A stretch of DNA of 64,000 bases. Source: Sporomusa termitida (GTDB taxonomy: Bacteria > Bacillota > Negativicutes > Sporomusales > Sporomusaceae). Below, one piece after another: positions 10,853 through 20,136 of the stretch; within the stretch, counting starts at the first letter, position 1; every line of letters begins with the position of its first letter. Position numbers and translations under genes: made by a program. The stretch spans positions 3,474,501-3,538,500 of the forward strand of contig NZ_CP036259.1 of NCBI RefSeq assembly GCF_007641255.1, given 5' to 3'. Below the pieces are notes generated by a model. The model was given only the letters and a program-made list of their open reading frames with translations, was not told the DNA's origin and ran no database searches.

Positions 10853-10983
10853 TCCTAAAGTACCTCCAACGTTAATTACACGACTTAAAGCAATTTGTTG
10901 TATTCGACATGTTTTGGGAAAAACCTCCTTAATTTTTGATAATAATCATTCCCTGACAGCTGTATTTTTTCCAGAATATTACA

Positions 10984-11724
10984 TTATTTCAGCAATTCCA
11001 TCGTATATAAAGTGGTTACTCCCAGTACGCTCAGCAAGCCGAAATACCACCAGGCCACTTTGAGCCGCTGGGCGGCCGTCAGCTGATAATAAGTACTGTC
11101 CTGATGCTCTTCCCCCCGCCACAACTCAAACAGGGAAAACAGGAAAATAATTAAGATGAATATATTATGGGTATACAGAAAAACACCGCCAATAACAAGA
11201 CTGCCAATCCACCACAGGCGGGGGGAGATGGCAGCGGCAATGCGTTCCCCGTCAAGCGGCGCGCAGGGAATCAGGTTAAACAGGTTAAGCAGGCAGGCCG
11301 TGTATGCCAGTACCAGTATCAGCATACTGTCGCTCCAGAAATAAAATGCCAGGCACAGCAAAGCACTGAGGGTACCGGCCGCCGGACCGCCAATCGCAAT
11401 ATTAGCCGTCATTTTGGCATTGACCGGGGCCCGGTTTAAGCTAATGACCGCGCCGATAAAGGGGATAAAGGTCGGCCCGGTGGCCCGCAGGCCGACAATG
11501 CGGGAAGCGACAACATGCCCCAGTTCATGGACCAGTAAAAGCAGAATAAACCCCAGAGCAAACCGGCCCCCGAAGGCCAGCGCATAAAAAGCCAGCGACA
11601 CCAGCATGGAGGCGGCTGTCGACAGGGCGCCGCCCATCTGTATCAACGCCAGCAGACCAACAAACCCGATCCCGGCCCGGCGCAGCACCCGGCGAGCCAG
11701 GTTGATTACTGTCCAGTTGTTCAC
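10984..11724 (-). CDS. M50 family membrane metalloprotease (site-2 protease type)
   Basis: The 246-residue polytopic protein carries HELGH at 66-70 within a hydrophobic helix and the second M50 motif NLIPCAPLDG at 150-159, whose Asp is the third zinc ligand. It belongs to the intramembrane-cleaving peptidases related to SpoIVFB and the FtsH-independent small M50 group. No PDZ domain is present. The chosen start is GTG at 11724 behind a strong AGGAGGGG site. This site directly abuts the U-tract of the terminator of the preceding transketolase gene. The substrate cannot be inferred from context. Confidence 0.85.
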   Translation of the reverse strand: MNNWTVINLARRVLRRAGIGFVGLLALIQMGGALSTAASMLVSLAFYALAFGGRFALGFILLLLVHELGHVVASRIVGLRATGPTFIPFIGAVISLNRAPVNAKMTANIAIGGPAAGTLSALLCLAFYFWSDSMLILVLAYTACLLNLFNLIPCAPLDGERIAAAISPRLWWIGSLVIGGVFLYTHNIFILIIFLFSLFELWRGEEHQDSTYYQLTAAQRLKVAWWYFGLLSVLGVTTLYTMELLK

Positions 11725-11735
11725 ACAACCCCTCC

Positions 11736-11783
11736 TAAAAAAAATTGAGCCCGCCCCTACATAATACATATGCAGGGGCGGGC
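11736..11783 (-). terminator. Intrinsic terminator after transketolase subunit B
   Basis: Stem GCCCGCCCCT.../...AGGGGCGGGC with a loop of about 16 bases, then an 8-base U-run ending exactly where the ribosome site of the M50 gene begins. Readthrough is therefore needed for expression of that gene from the upstream promoter. Confidence 0.85.
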
Positions 11784-11804
11784 TTCTTTCATGCTTCAGC
11801 CGTC

Positions 11805-12746
11805 TTAGGCGTTTTTACGGCTGACGGCCTTCTGGACGGCAGCAACAATCGCGTCCTCGGTCAGATTATATTTTTTCAGCAGATCACCGGGTGTGCCTGA
11901 TTCGCCAAAAGTATCCATAACCCCGACTCTTTCCAGCGGCACCGGGCAGTTTTCCACAACGACTTCAGCCACGGCACTGCCCAGGCCGCCGATAATGCTG
12001 TGCTCTTCACAGGTAACAATGGCTCCGGTATCCCGGGCCGCAGCAATAACGGCCTCTTTATCAAGCGGTTTGATCGAAGCCATATTCAGCACCCGGGCGC
12101 TGATTCCCCGGGAAATAAGCTGCCCGGCCGCCTGGCGGGCCGGTGCCGACATAATGCCGCAGGCAATAATCGTCACATCCACGCCGTCGGTCAGCAGGGC
12201 GGCTTTGCCAAGCTGGAACTGATACGCCTCACCGAACAGATCAGGTACTGCGGCCCGGCCCAAACGGATATATACAGGCCCCTGGTACTCGGCGGCAAAA
12301 TCAATGGCTTGTCTCGTCTCCGTGCCATCGGCCGGAACAATAACCGTCATGTTCGGTACCGCCCGCATAATAGCAATATCCTCAACCGACTGGTGCGAGG
12401 CACCGTCCTCACCAACCGTCAACCCGGCATGGGTGGCGGCAATCTTAACATTAAGCTTCGGGTAGCAAATGGAGTTGCGGATTTGTTCAAACGCCCGCCC
12501 GGTGGCAAACATGGCGAAGGTGGATACAAAAGGCAGCTTCCCGGCAGCTGCCAGGCCGGCGGCAGTACCCATCAGATTCTGCTCGGCAATGCCGACATTA
12601 AAAAAACGGTCAGGAAAAGCCTTGGCAAATACATTGGTCTTCGTGGATTTGGACAAATCAGCGTCCAGCACCACGACATTTTTATTACGCTCGCCCAGGT
12701 CCTTAAGGGCCAGACCGTAGGCGTCCCTAGTCGCTTGGTTAGCCAT
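11805..12746 (-). CDS. Transketolase, C-terminal subunit
   Basis: This is the pyrimidine-binding half of a split transketolase (313 residues), which transfers two-carbon ketol units in the non-oxidative pentose phosphate pathway. Visible features are GIAEQNLMGTAAGLA with the catalytic Glu of the TPP cofactor site, the FVSTFAMFATGRAFEQIRN stretch, and the transketolase C-terminal domain from about residue 190. It needs the separate N-terminal subunit encoded just upstream to form an active enzyme. The two genes are separated by 187 bases that contain a palindromic element, unusual for obligate partners. Confidence 0.94.
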   Translation of the reverse strand: MANQATRDAYGLALKDLGERNKNVVVLDADLSKSTKTNVFAKAFPDRFFNVGIAEQNLMGTAAGLAAAGKLPFVSTFAMFATGRAFEQIRNSICYPKLNVKIAATHAGLTVGEDGASHQSVEDIAIMRAVPNMTVIVPADGTETRQAIDFAAEYQGPVYIRLGRAAVPDLFGEAYQFQLGKAALLTDGVDVTIIACGIMSAPARQAAGQLISRGISARVLNMASIKPLDKEAVIAAARDTGAIVTCEEHSIIGGLGSAVAEVVVENCPVPLERVGVMDTFGESGTPGDLLKKYNLTEDAIVAAVQKAVSRKNA

Positions 12747-12767
12747 GTTTTACCTTGCACCTCTTTC

Positions 12768-12898
12768 GTGGGCGGGCGGCTCTGAACGCCCATCTGCGTT
12801 GTTGCTCCTGCGGGCGTTCCCTCCGACGTACTTCCCAGTACGACTGCGGTCACGTCCTCGTCGCGCCTAGCATCTGGACATTCATAGCCACCCGCGTG
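12768..12898. repeat. Palindromic interspersed element, copy D
   Basis: About 130 bp, imperfectly self-complementary, lying between the two transketolase genes. On the minus strand it reads TGTCCAGATGCTAGGCGCGA, then a central palindrome GTACTGGGAAGTAC, then GGAGCAACAACGCAGATGGG. This order matches copy E. Confidence 0.65.
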
Positions 12899-12933
12899 TA
12901 TATTCATAGTTTTTTAAAAAGAACGGTGGGGGT

Positions 12934-13776
12934 TTAATCCTCCAGTCCTTCCAGCTCTGCCAAGAACAGTTCGCATTCTTCCCGGCTGGGGGCTTTGCCG
13001 TGCCAGTCGGCGACATTCTCCATTTTGCAGACGCCTTTGCCTTTGACGGTTTTCGCGACAATCATAGTCGGCTTGTCCTTTACCGTCTTGGCGGTCTGAA
13101 TGGCTTCATAGATCGCCTGGTGGTCATGGCCGTCAATGACCAGCACCTGCCAGCCAAAGGCCTGCCATTTCTCCGGTATCGGCAGCGGCGACATAACCTC
13201 GGCCACAGCGCCGTCAATCTGAAGACCGTTGAAATCGACAAAGGCGGTAAGGTTATCCAGCTTGTAATGAGCCGCAAACATAGCCGCCTCCCAGATCTGC
13301 CCTTCCTCCAGCTCACCGTCGCCCAGCAGGGCATAAACCCGGTAGTCGCGGGCATCAATCTTGGCCGCCAGGGCCATGCCATTGGCGGCACTCAGCCCCT
13401 GTCCCAAAGAACCGGTCGACATATCAACCCCGGGAATCGCCTTCATCTCCGGATGCCCCTGCAGCCGGCTGTTAACCTTACGCAGGGTAAGCAGCTCCGC
13501 CACCGGCAGATACCCTTTCTCCGCCAGCGTAGCATACAGCACCGGCGCCGCATGCCCCTTCGACAGCACAAAACGGTCGCGGTCAGCATCCTTCGCCTGC
13601 GCCGGCGACACATTCATCTCCGCAAAATACAGCACCGCAAGAATATCGGCAGCAGACAATGAACCGCCCGGATGGCCTGATTTGGCTTCCGTCACCATGC
13701 TTACAATATTGCGCCTGATGGACTTGGCCCGCCTGGCCAGCTCCTCGAGCTGCTCCGGTGTCAACTTCTTTACCAT
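12934..13776 (-). CDS. Transketolase, N-terminal (TPP-binding) subunit
   Basis: The 280-residue thiamine-diphosphate binding half of a split transketolase. It contains SGHPGGSLSAADI, LSKGHAAPVLYA, the cofactor GDGELEEGQIWEA motif with the metal-binding Asp, and FVDFNGLQIDG. It pairs with the downstream C-terminal subunit. The start is ATG at 13776 with AGGGGG upstream. Split transketolases are common in anaerobic Firmicutes and archaea. No promoter could be assigned because the upstream region is occupied by GC-rich repeats. Confidence 0.94.
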   Translation of the reverse strand: MVKKLTPEQLEELARRAKSIRRNIVSMVTEAKSGHPGGSLSAADILAVLYFAEMNVSPAQAKDADRDRFVLSKGHAAPVLYATLAEKGYLPVAELLTLRKVNSRLQGHPEMKAIPGVDMSTGSLGQGLSAANGMALAAKIDARDYRVYALLGDGELEEGQIWEAAMFAAHYKLDNLTAFVDFNGLQIDGAVAEVMSPLPIPEKWQAFGWQVLVIDGHDHQAIYEAIQTAKTVKDKPTMIVAKTVKGKGVCKMENVADWHGKAPSREECELFLAELEGLED

Positions 13777-13854
13777 ACTTTCATAAACCCCCTATTAGTC
13801 TTTATCTAAATTATGTATATTGCAATTCCGGCAGGCAAACACGCCCCAGCCCCC

Positions 13855-14010
13855 CCGTCCCGTCACCCCAATGTCCGCACGCGGACGAGGGCGTCACCCC
13901 GCTGCCCCCGCCAACCCCAATGTCTGCATCGCAGACGAGGCCGTCCCCCCCACCCCCGCCACTCCCGTCAATCCCGATGTCCGCATAGTGGACGAGTCCG
14001 TTTCCCCGTC
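13855..14010. repeat. Three imperfect tandem repeats with small hairpins
   Basis: Three units begin at about 13871, 13920 and 13977 (periods of 49 and 57 bp). Each has a small palindrome (ATGTCCGCA cgc GGACGAG; ATGTCTGCATCGCAGACGAG; ATGTCCGCAtagtGGACGAG) separated by C-rich spacers. They lie upstream of the transketolase genes and encode no credible protein. Confidence 0.6.
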
Positions 14011-14053
14011 CCGCCCATCTAAAATTGCATCCAGCACCGAAAATGCCGAGGGC

Positions 14054-14179
14054 CTGAAACGGGCGAGAAATGCCCAGATGCGAGGCGCACCGGAAGAGCG
14101 TGCCGCGCCGCGTACTGACGTACGCAAGCAAACGCTCTGAGGAGCAACGAAGCAGGTGGGCGTTTATCGCCCGTTTCAG
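14054..14179. repeat. Palindromic interspersed element, copy E
   Basis: About 126 bp with outer arms CTGAAACGGGCGA and TCGCCCGTTTCAG in perfect inversion. Inside are TGCCCAGATGCGAGGCGC, a central palindrome CGTACTGACGTACG, and GGAGCAACGAAGCAGG. The right arm contains the TGA stop of the yitT-like gene (14176-14178). Confidence 0.75.
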
Positions 14180-15021
14180 CGCGGGGAGGAGAAGCCTTCG
14201 CCCAGGACTTCGTGAGCATCCGCCACAATCACAAAGGCCTGACGGTCAATCCGGTAGACCAGGTCCTTGATATGGGATACCTCCCGGGTACTAACCACAC
14301 AGAAGACGACATCACGCTCAGACTTGGTATAGGCGCCGCGGCCGGCCAGCATGGTAACGCCCCGGCCCAGCTCGGCCATAATGGCATCAGCCACCTCGCC
14401 GGAGGAAGAAGACATGATAAAAAAAGCTTTGGCGGCACTGGGGCCTTCCTGGACCAGGTCAATAATTTTGGTTGTAACAAAGAGAGAAATAAGTGCATAT
14501 AACGACAATTCGGCGCTGCCAAACACAACACCCGCCAGGGCAATAACAAAAAAATCAACACCCAGCAGCGCCTGGCCGATGCTGATGCCTGTCAGTTTAT
14601 TGATAATCGCGGCGGCCAGATCGGTGCCCGCCGTGGTTCCTTTAAATTTAAAAACAATGCCCATACCCACACCGGCCAGCACCCCGCCATAGATGGAATT
14701 AAGCAGCAGATCACGCGTTAAAACAGGCACAAACGGGGCCGTAAAATCAATGCTTACCGCCAGTATGCCGGCACCAAACAGGGTATTCACGCCAAAACGG
14801 GCCCCCAAAATCTTAAGACTCAGTAGAAACATGGGAATGTCAAGCGCCAGCATGGTCAGCCCCACCGGCAGCCCGAAGGTATGATGCAGGACTGTGGCCA
14901 GGCCGCTGGTGCCGCCGGCGGCAACCTTATTGGGAATTAAGAAGATATTAAGTGCCAGCGCGGTAATAACCGTGCCCAGCCCAATCCCTGCATAGTCCCT
15001 GAGCCACTTCCATTTCACCAT
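14176..15021 (-). CDS. YitT family membrane protein
   Basis: The 281-residue protein has five to six hydrophobic helices in residues 10-190, including the family-typical AGGTSGLATVLHHTFGLPVG. A soluble C-terminal DUF2179 domain follows (about 220-275, RGVTMLAGRGAYTKSERDVVFCVV). YitT proteins are widespread in Firmicutes and their transported substrate, if any, is not established. ATG at 15021 follows a GGGGGGAG site. The stop codon lies inside a palindromic element. Confidence is high for family and low for function. Confidence 0.88.
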   Translation of the reverse strand: MVKWKWLRDYAGIGLGTVITALALNIFLIPNKVAAGGTSGLATVLHHTFGLPVGLTMLALDIPMFLLSLKILGARFGVNTLFGAGILAVSIDFTAPFVPVLTRDLLLNSIYGGVLAGVGMGIVFKFKGTTAGTDLAAAIINKLTGISIGQALLGVDFFVIALAGVVFGSAELSLYALISLFVTTKIIDLVQEGPSAAKAFFIMSSSSGEVADAIMAELGRGVTMLAGRGAYTKSERDVVFCVVSTREVSHIKDLVYRIDRQAFVIVADAHEVLGEGFSSPR

Positions 15022-15078
15022 TGCTCCCCCCTTATTTCTTCATGAATCAGCTGAACACCATTCCCGGAACGGTTAAGC

Positions 15079-16167
15079 TCACTTAATCAGACTGAGCGCA
15101 AGTTCGGCGTTTTGAAAAGCTTTAGTCCGTAAAATATTGATATTTTCCACCCGCTTATGATTGGTCTGTTTGCGTTCTGTCCACAGTTCACGCACCCGGC
15201 CCAGCAGTTTGTCAGCCGTTACGGTCTTAAGCGTGCCACAATGCCTTTCGCCAATCGTTTCCAGAAACCGGTCAATTTTAGGATCATAGGAGATGCCGGC
15301 CATAGGTACATGCATAACAGCGGCAAAGATCAGCGCATGCAGCCTGATGCCAATCAGCAGATCCAGATTGCCGACCAGCGAGAGCAGCTCACTGGTACTA
15401 TATTCACCAGGCAGCACATTGCTCTTATTTTTCATCCGGCCGGCGATTTTTTGGGAGACACTGAGATCATCAGGCCACTGCATGGGAATAAAAACGACCC
15501 GGGCGCCAAATTCGGCAATCATCTGATCGGCGGCATGCGCCAGCACCTGTTTAAAATGGCTCCAGTCCTTCCACTCCCGGACGGAGATGCCGATTAAGGG
15601 CGCCACCCCCTCCTGCCCATGCTGTTTCAGAATTGACCGGCCGATCTGCCGGTCAACCTGATGCATGGCCAATACCGGATCGGCCGTGATATAAACGGGG
15701 GGCGCCGTTACCTTGAGCCGCTTGAGCTCCTCGTAAGACCCGTCGTCACGCACAGTAATCATGTCCACCATATTGCCGATATAACGCATCGCGCCCTGGG
15801 CCAGGGTTCCCTGTACCGGACCAATGCCCTGGGCGTACAGCATGACGGGCTTACCCAGCTTCTTGGCCAGCATCATAATGCTGAGGTAATAATAGAGGCT
15901 GCGGTCACTGGTCACATCCTGGAGCAAACTGCCGCCGCCACTGATTAATAGCTGGCTTCTGGACATAACCCTGGCGATTTCGGGATAATTAAGCCGGTAG
16001 ACGGCGCCAACGCCATGGCGCCGCCTGGTATCTTCGGGATCGCCGGAGATAACGGTAATCCGGATAGCAGGGTCAATATCGATTAAAGCCTCAATCATGG
16101 CTGCCAGCATCGCCTCGTCACCGGCATTGGCAAATCCATAATAGCCTGAAACAACAATTTCACTCAT
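15079..16167 (-). CDS. csaB: Polysaccharide pyruvyl transferase CsaB
   Basis: CsaB adds ketal-linked pyruvate to cell-wall polysaccharide, the ligand that SLH-domain surface proteins bind. The 362-residue protein has the GT-B-like pyruvyltransferase fold: VSGYYGFANAGDEAMLAAM at the N-terminus, SGGGSLLQDVTS with its glycine loop, MLYAQGIGPVQG, and IGIRLHALIFAA toward the C-terminus. ATG at 16167 overlaps the stop of the DUF5693 gene by 8 bases and has AAGGAG upstream, so the two are co-translated. Presence of csaB suggests that SLH-anchored proteins occur in this organism, though none lies in this window. Confidence 0.9.
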   Translation of the reverse strand: MSEIVVSGYYGFANAGDEAMLAAMIEALIDIDPAIRITVISGDPEDTRRRHGVGAVYRLNYPEIARVMSRSQLLISGGGSLLQDVTSDRSLYYYLSIMMLAKKLGKPVMLYAQGIGPVQGTLAQGAMRYIGNMVDMITVRDDGSYEELKRLKVTAPPVYITADPVLAMHQVDRQIGRSILKQHGQEGVAPLIGISVREWKDWSHFKQVLAHAADQMIAEFGARVVFIPMQWPDDLSVSQKIAGRMKNKSNVLPGEYSTSELLSLVGNLDLLIGIRLHALIFAAVMHVPMAGISYDPKIDRFLETIGERHCGTLKTVTADKLLGRVRELWTERKQTNHKRVENINILRTKAFQNAELALSLIK

Positions 16168-18229
16168 TAGCGGCCGGACTCCTTCCCAAACGGGCAATTA
16201 CAACCTGGAGGATATATACGCCGACAACGGCAGCGGTACCAATCACCGCCCCTAACAGCAAGCCATCCAGACCCCGGATGACCGACATGAAAATGGGCGT
16301 CCGCAAATGCGCGAACGTTTCCACCAGCGATCCCTGCGCAATGGTAGCCGCTATTACGAAAATAAACTGGAAAAACCGCGGCCACTGATGCCAGATAGCC
16401 ATTGCCGCCAGTAAAAATGCCGGATGGCCGATGAGAAACTCTTTGCCCCGCGGCCGGGCATACATTAGCTGCTCCAAAAGCGCCCGGAGCTTAAGCTCGG
16501 CCGTCGGCACAGGTACACCGGCAGTATGCCCGGAACGGCCAATAAATACCCAGGCGGCAAAAGCAGCGGCACCAACAAACAGCAAGGCTTTCATCGTCAC
16601 CGGGTAGTTCAGGATGGTAACGACCTGGCGCCATAACCCGCGGGCATCCGCCGACCAGACCTGCTCAAACAGATTATACCTGGCCAGATAGGCGACAGCG
16701 ACTAATATAAGCGGGGCGACAAAAGTCAGCTTTACGCCGCGGAATATCTCCATCTCCAGAAAAAACCGCACATCACTGAGTACAGCCCCTAAATACAGCC
16801 CGCCGGCTAAAGACAACAGGGTCGTAGCAGCAAGCGCGCTCAAGCCGCCGCTAATAACCCGGCCAATACCGGCAGAAGGGCCAAAGTCCCCGGCCAGTTC
16901 CCGGGCACGCCAGCGGTCCAGCTGCCAGATCATGGCCAGCACCGGGAAAATAATAGCACTGGCCAAACCGACCGCTTGCCGGCTTAGGGTGCCGCCGCCG
17001 CTCAGCACCGGGAATATCAGTACTACTGCCAGCAGCGCCACCAGGGCGTACTGCCAGCGGGCAGCAAAAGGAATAATCAGGGATAAGAAAAGCACCCCGG
17101 CCGCTGTCGCTCCAAGCACAATAACAGCAATTAGCCATGGTGCCGGAAAGTAGGGCGTAAAGGTCGTTGCCTTCCCGATAGTGAAGCCTGCTGCCGTCAG
17201 TTCCGCCTTGACACCAGCCACATAGTCAAGATTCGTTTCCAGCAGGGTCTTGCCCGGCTCAGGCTTATCATACTTGCGCATCAGATTGATCCGGATATTG
17301 CGTTCCTGGTCGGTGACCGTCCAGCGGCGAATCGCCTCAGCCGCTTTAAGTTTAGGCTGCTCATCCTTAGGGATGGTGTACACCCGGGCGGCCTGATAGT
17401 TATTGGCGGCAGCCAGTTCAGTCAGACCCTCCTGTTTAAAAAACTGTAATTGCAGCGGGTGTTCGATCATCGCCAGGGTGAGCCGGCGTTCTTTAAAATG
17501 CCTGGCAGTAAGCGGCAGCAAATCAGGATAGCCTAAGACTTCATCACCCACGAAAATCATGGCACTCAGATTTTTTATGCCGGCTAAACGGCCGAATACG
17601 GCATTGACATCAGCCGGGGTCACCTTGGTATAGTTAGTCGGCCGGGGCACTACATAAAAGCCAAGCTCGTCAACCTTAGCCAGTTCATCGGCCGGCAAGC
17701 CCAAATTCCATTTGACTGCTTTCTCAAAATTGGCTTTGGCGGCCAGCACCGGCCGGTCCCCGCCGGCCAGTAAGGTAACCCGGCCCGGCCCCAGGCGGCG
17801 TTCCAGATCGCTCTGGACTTCGGCGAAAACCTTGGTATCCTGCCCGGCCACATACACGTCTTCCGCTGCAATCCTGCCCTCGGCCAGCAAATTTTGCCAG
17901 AACGGGTCTGTAAGCGTACCCGTACGATTCTGGTGGAGAATATCCGCACCGGGCAGTGCTGTTACCTTGCCGTTCTTATTAAGCTTTTCCAGAGTGGTTT
18001 CATATACCGCCAGGGAGGTAATGCCGGCGGCCTTAAACCGGGCCAGCAGGCTGTCAGCTTGAATACCTTCAATTTGGGCCAGTTCCACAAGGTCTTCATA
18101 CTCCATGACCAGTTCCACAGTGGAATTCGCCTGTTCCACCTGGTAACGCTGCCAGGCAACTACCCCGGCCGCCAACAGCCCGATGATGATGAGGCCGATT
18201 AACAGCTTATTATATGTAAAGGTTGTCAA
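16160..18229 (-). CDS. DUF5693 family membrane protein
   Basis: The 689-residue protein has one N-terminal TM segment, an extracytoplasmic domain of about 320 residues, and then 8-10 TM helices in the C-terminal half. The extracytoplasmic part includes LARFKAAGITSLAVYETTLE and a TIM-barrel-like arrangement. The family is regularly found immediately before csaB in Firmicutes, which suggests a role in making or exporting the polysaccharide that CsaB modifies; this is inference. TTG at 18229 is preferred since GGTGGAG is correctly spaced. An upstream TTG at 18274 lacks a ribosome site. Confidence 0.8.
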   Translation of the reverse strand: MTTFTYNKLLIGLIIIGLLAAGVVAWQRYQVEQANSTVELVMEYEDLVELAQIEGIQADSLLARFKAAGITSLAVYETTLEKLNKNGKVTALPGADILHQNRTGTLTDPFWQNLLAEGRIAAEDVYVAGQDTKVFAEVQSDLERRLGPGRVTLLAGGDRPVLAAKANFEKAVKWNLGLPADELAKVDELGFYVVPRPTNYTKVTPADVNAVFGRLAGIKNLSAMIFVGDEVLGYPDLLPLTARHFKERRLTLAMIEHPLQLQFFKQEGLTELAAANNYQAARVYTIPKDEQPKLKAAEAIRRWTVTDQERNIRINLMRKYDKPEPGKTLLETNLDYVAGVKAELTAAGFTIGKATTFTPYFPAPWLIAVIVLGATAAGVLFLSLIIPFAARWQYALVALLAVVLIFPVLSGGGTLSRQAVGLASAIIFPVLAMIWQLDRWRARELAGDFGPSAGIGRVISGGLSALAATTLLSLAGGLYLGAVLSDVRFFLEMEIFRGVKLTFVAPLILVAVAYLARYNLFEQVWSADARGLWRQVVTILNYPVTMKALLFVGAAAFAAWVFIGRSGHTAGVPVPTAELKLRALLEQLMYARPRGKEFLIGHPAFLLAAMAIWHQWPRFFQFIFVIAATIAQGSLVETFAHLRTPIFMSVIRGLDGLLLGAVIGTAAVVGVYILQVVIARLGRSPAANE

Positions 18230-18289
18230 AATCTCTCCACCCTTTTTGAAACTGCCAGCTACCTGCGGTTTCAATTGAATTACCAGATA

Positions 18290-18982
18290 CTAGGGCCGAT
18301 TATCTGTATAGATAGTCACTTGTCCCTGTTCAATAACAATATCACGCACATTAACGCCAAATGGCAGTTTTTTGAGATCAAGCAGCGACACCTCGGTCAG
18401 CAGTGAGCCGCCGATATTACCGACAGGGGTATTATTCAGCCAAAACCGGTCGGCCACAAAATTAATGCTGCGCTGCTCCCGGTCACCGGTAATCCGGCCT
18501 TCCAGCTTGATATCAACCCGGGCAATCCCCCCCAGGGTCAGGGCGCTGTCAACCTCCACCTTACCGGGGGAAAGGGTAACAGCGGCATTTTTGACACCTT
18601 TTACCGCGCTATTCAAAAATGCCGCCAGTTCCTCCTGCGTAATGGTGGTCGTAATTACGGCATCATCAACCTGCCGGAGCACCAGGGCCCGTTTCGTCAG
18701 CAGGGACGTCATATCGACAGCAACACCGGTTAAGACAATATGCATATTCCGCAAGGTAAGCTTGCCGGTCTTAACGTCGCTGACGTCCGCCGACACCCGG
18801 TCAAACGTACCGCCCAGCATGAAGACAGCCGGGCTTTTTTCCACTTTGGCGACTACCTGCCTGCTGCCGGTCAGGTCACGCAGCCCCAGGGCCACAGCAT
18901 CAGATACCACCTTGGGCAGCACGATCTCGACCGCCGCTAACACCATGGTGAAAAACAGAATGATGGTTGTCAGGCGCTTCAT
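18290..18982 (-). CDS. DUF2993 (LmeA-like) lipid-binding protein
   Basis: A 230-residue protein with an N-terminal signal or anchor segment (TTIILFFTMVLAAVEIVLP). It has DUF2993 features: LRDLTGSRQVVAKVEKSPAVFMLGG and the repeated short beta-strands typical of tubular lipid-binding folds. The mycobacterial relative LmeA is a periplasmic phospholipid-binding protein involved in lipoglycan synthesis. A similar envelope role is plausible here, next to DUF5693 and csaB. The gene starts 31 bases after prfB and ends 60 bases before the DUF5693 gene. Confidence 0.8.
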   Translation of the reverse strand: MKRLTTIILFFTMVLAAVEIVLPKVVSDAVALGLRDLTGSRQVVAKVEKSPAVFMLGGTFDRVSADVSDVKTGKLTLRNMHIVLTGVAVDMTSLLTKRALVLRQVDDAVITTTITQEELAAFLNSAVKGVKNAAVTLSPGKVEVDSALTLGGIARVDIKLEGRITGDREQRSINFVADRFWLNNTPVGNIGGSLLTEVSLLDLKKLPFGVNVRDIVIEQGQVTIYTDNRP

Positions 18983-19013
18983 GTCCTACCGCCCCCTTTG
19001 CGCACTGTCTACG

Positions 19014-20124
19014 CTATCCCTGTGTATTCAGATCACTCTTTAAATAGGCTTCCAGAAACAAGTCGATCTCTCCGTCCATAACGGCCTGGACATTGCCGGT
19101 CTCGGCCGCGGTGCGGTGGTCTTTCACCAGGTTGTAGGGATGAAACACGTAAGAACGGATTTGGCTGCCCCATTCAATCGCCTGATATTCGCCGCCTAAT
19201 TCCGCTTTCTTATCATCCTGTTTCTGCCGCTCCAGCTCAAACAGCCGCGCCCGCAGCAGGCGCATGCACTGCTCACGGTTTTGAATCTGGGACCGTTCAC
19301 TCTGACACTGGACAACAACACCGGTAGGCAGATGCGTGATCCGGACCGCCGAGTCCGTTTTGTTGATATGCTGCCCGCCGGCACCGCTGGCCCGGAAGGT
19401 ATCTACCCGCAAATCAACCGGATTAATGGTAATCTCCACCGAGTCATCAATCTCAGGCATGACGTCAACGGCCGCAAATGAGGTATGCCGGCGGCCGCTG
19501 GCATCAAACGGTGAGATACGGACCAGGCGGTGCACGCCCTTTTCGGCTTTTAAATAACCGTAGGCATTGCTGCCGCTGATCATAAGGGTCACACTTTTTA
19601 CCCCGGCTTCATCACCGGCCAGAAAGTCCAGTGTTTCCACCTTAAAGTTTCGTTTTTCCGCCCAGCGGACATACATGCGGAGCAGCATCTGGGCCCAGTC
19701 CTGGGCCTCAGTGCCGCCGGCCCCGGCATGCAGGGTCAAAATGGCATTGTTGCCGTCATATTCCCCGGACAGCATCAGCGTCAGCGCCGCCTGCTCCAGC
19801 TCCCGCTCCAGCCCGGCGATACTGGCGGTGATTTCGGTATATACACTCTCGTCAGCCTCTTCAATGCCCAGCTGCCACAGGGTGGCCAGATCGCTGTGAC
19901 GGACAGCCAGCTCGCGGTGCTGGCCGATACTGTCCTTCAGGCGGGTAACCTCCTGCGCTATTTTCTGCGCTTCCTCAGGCTGTTCCCAGAAAGCCGGATC
20001 ACTCATCCGATCTTCTAATTCTTCAATACGTTCCGATTTGCCGGCAACGTCAAAGAGAAGCCCTCATTTCCTCAAGCCGGTGGGCCAGGGCCTCAATCGA
20101 CCCGCGTAAATCCTCTAACAGCAC
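19014..20124 (-). CDS. prfB: Peptide chain release factor 2, with programmed +1 frameshift
   Basis: RF2 terminates translation at UGA and UAA. A 24-codon first frame starts with GTG at 20124 (AGGAG upstream) and runs into an in-frame TGA at 20052-20050, immediately after CTT. Shifting +1 joins the main frame (345 codons) to give about 369 residues. CTT-TGA-C is the classic autoregulatory slip site, and a GAGGG element lies 5 bases upstream of CTT. The main frame has the SPF stop-codon recognition motif (VRISPFDASG) and the GGQ peptidyl-hydrolysis motif (GAGGQHINKT). The gene starts 12 bases after secA, the common secA-prfB order. Confidence 0.96.
20050..20055 (-). promoter_or_regulatory. prfB +1 frameshift site
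   Basis: CTT followed by TGA and C on the minus strand. Low RF2 lets the ribosome slip from CTT to the +1 frame, which restores RF2. Only this shift connects the leader frame with the MSDPAFW... frame. Confidence 0.93.
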
Positions 20125-20136
20125 ACTCTCACTCTC

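Noticed and set aside
10870-10925. 12-codon frame (MSNTTNCFKSCN) behind AAGGAGG before ftsE
   Set aside because: The ribosome site is 13 bases from the ATG and the peptide is too short to judge; possible leader peptide, not supported.
13811-14140. Proline- and arginine-rich frames on both strands upstream of transketolase
   Set aside because: They arise from C-rich tandem repeats and a palindromic element; no ribosome site and several overlapping frames of equal quality.
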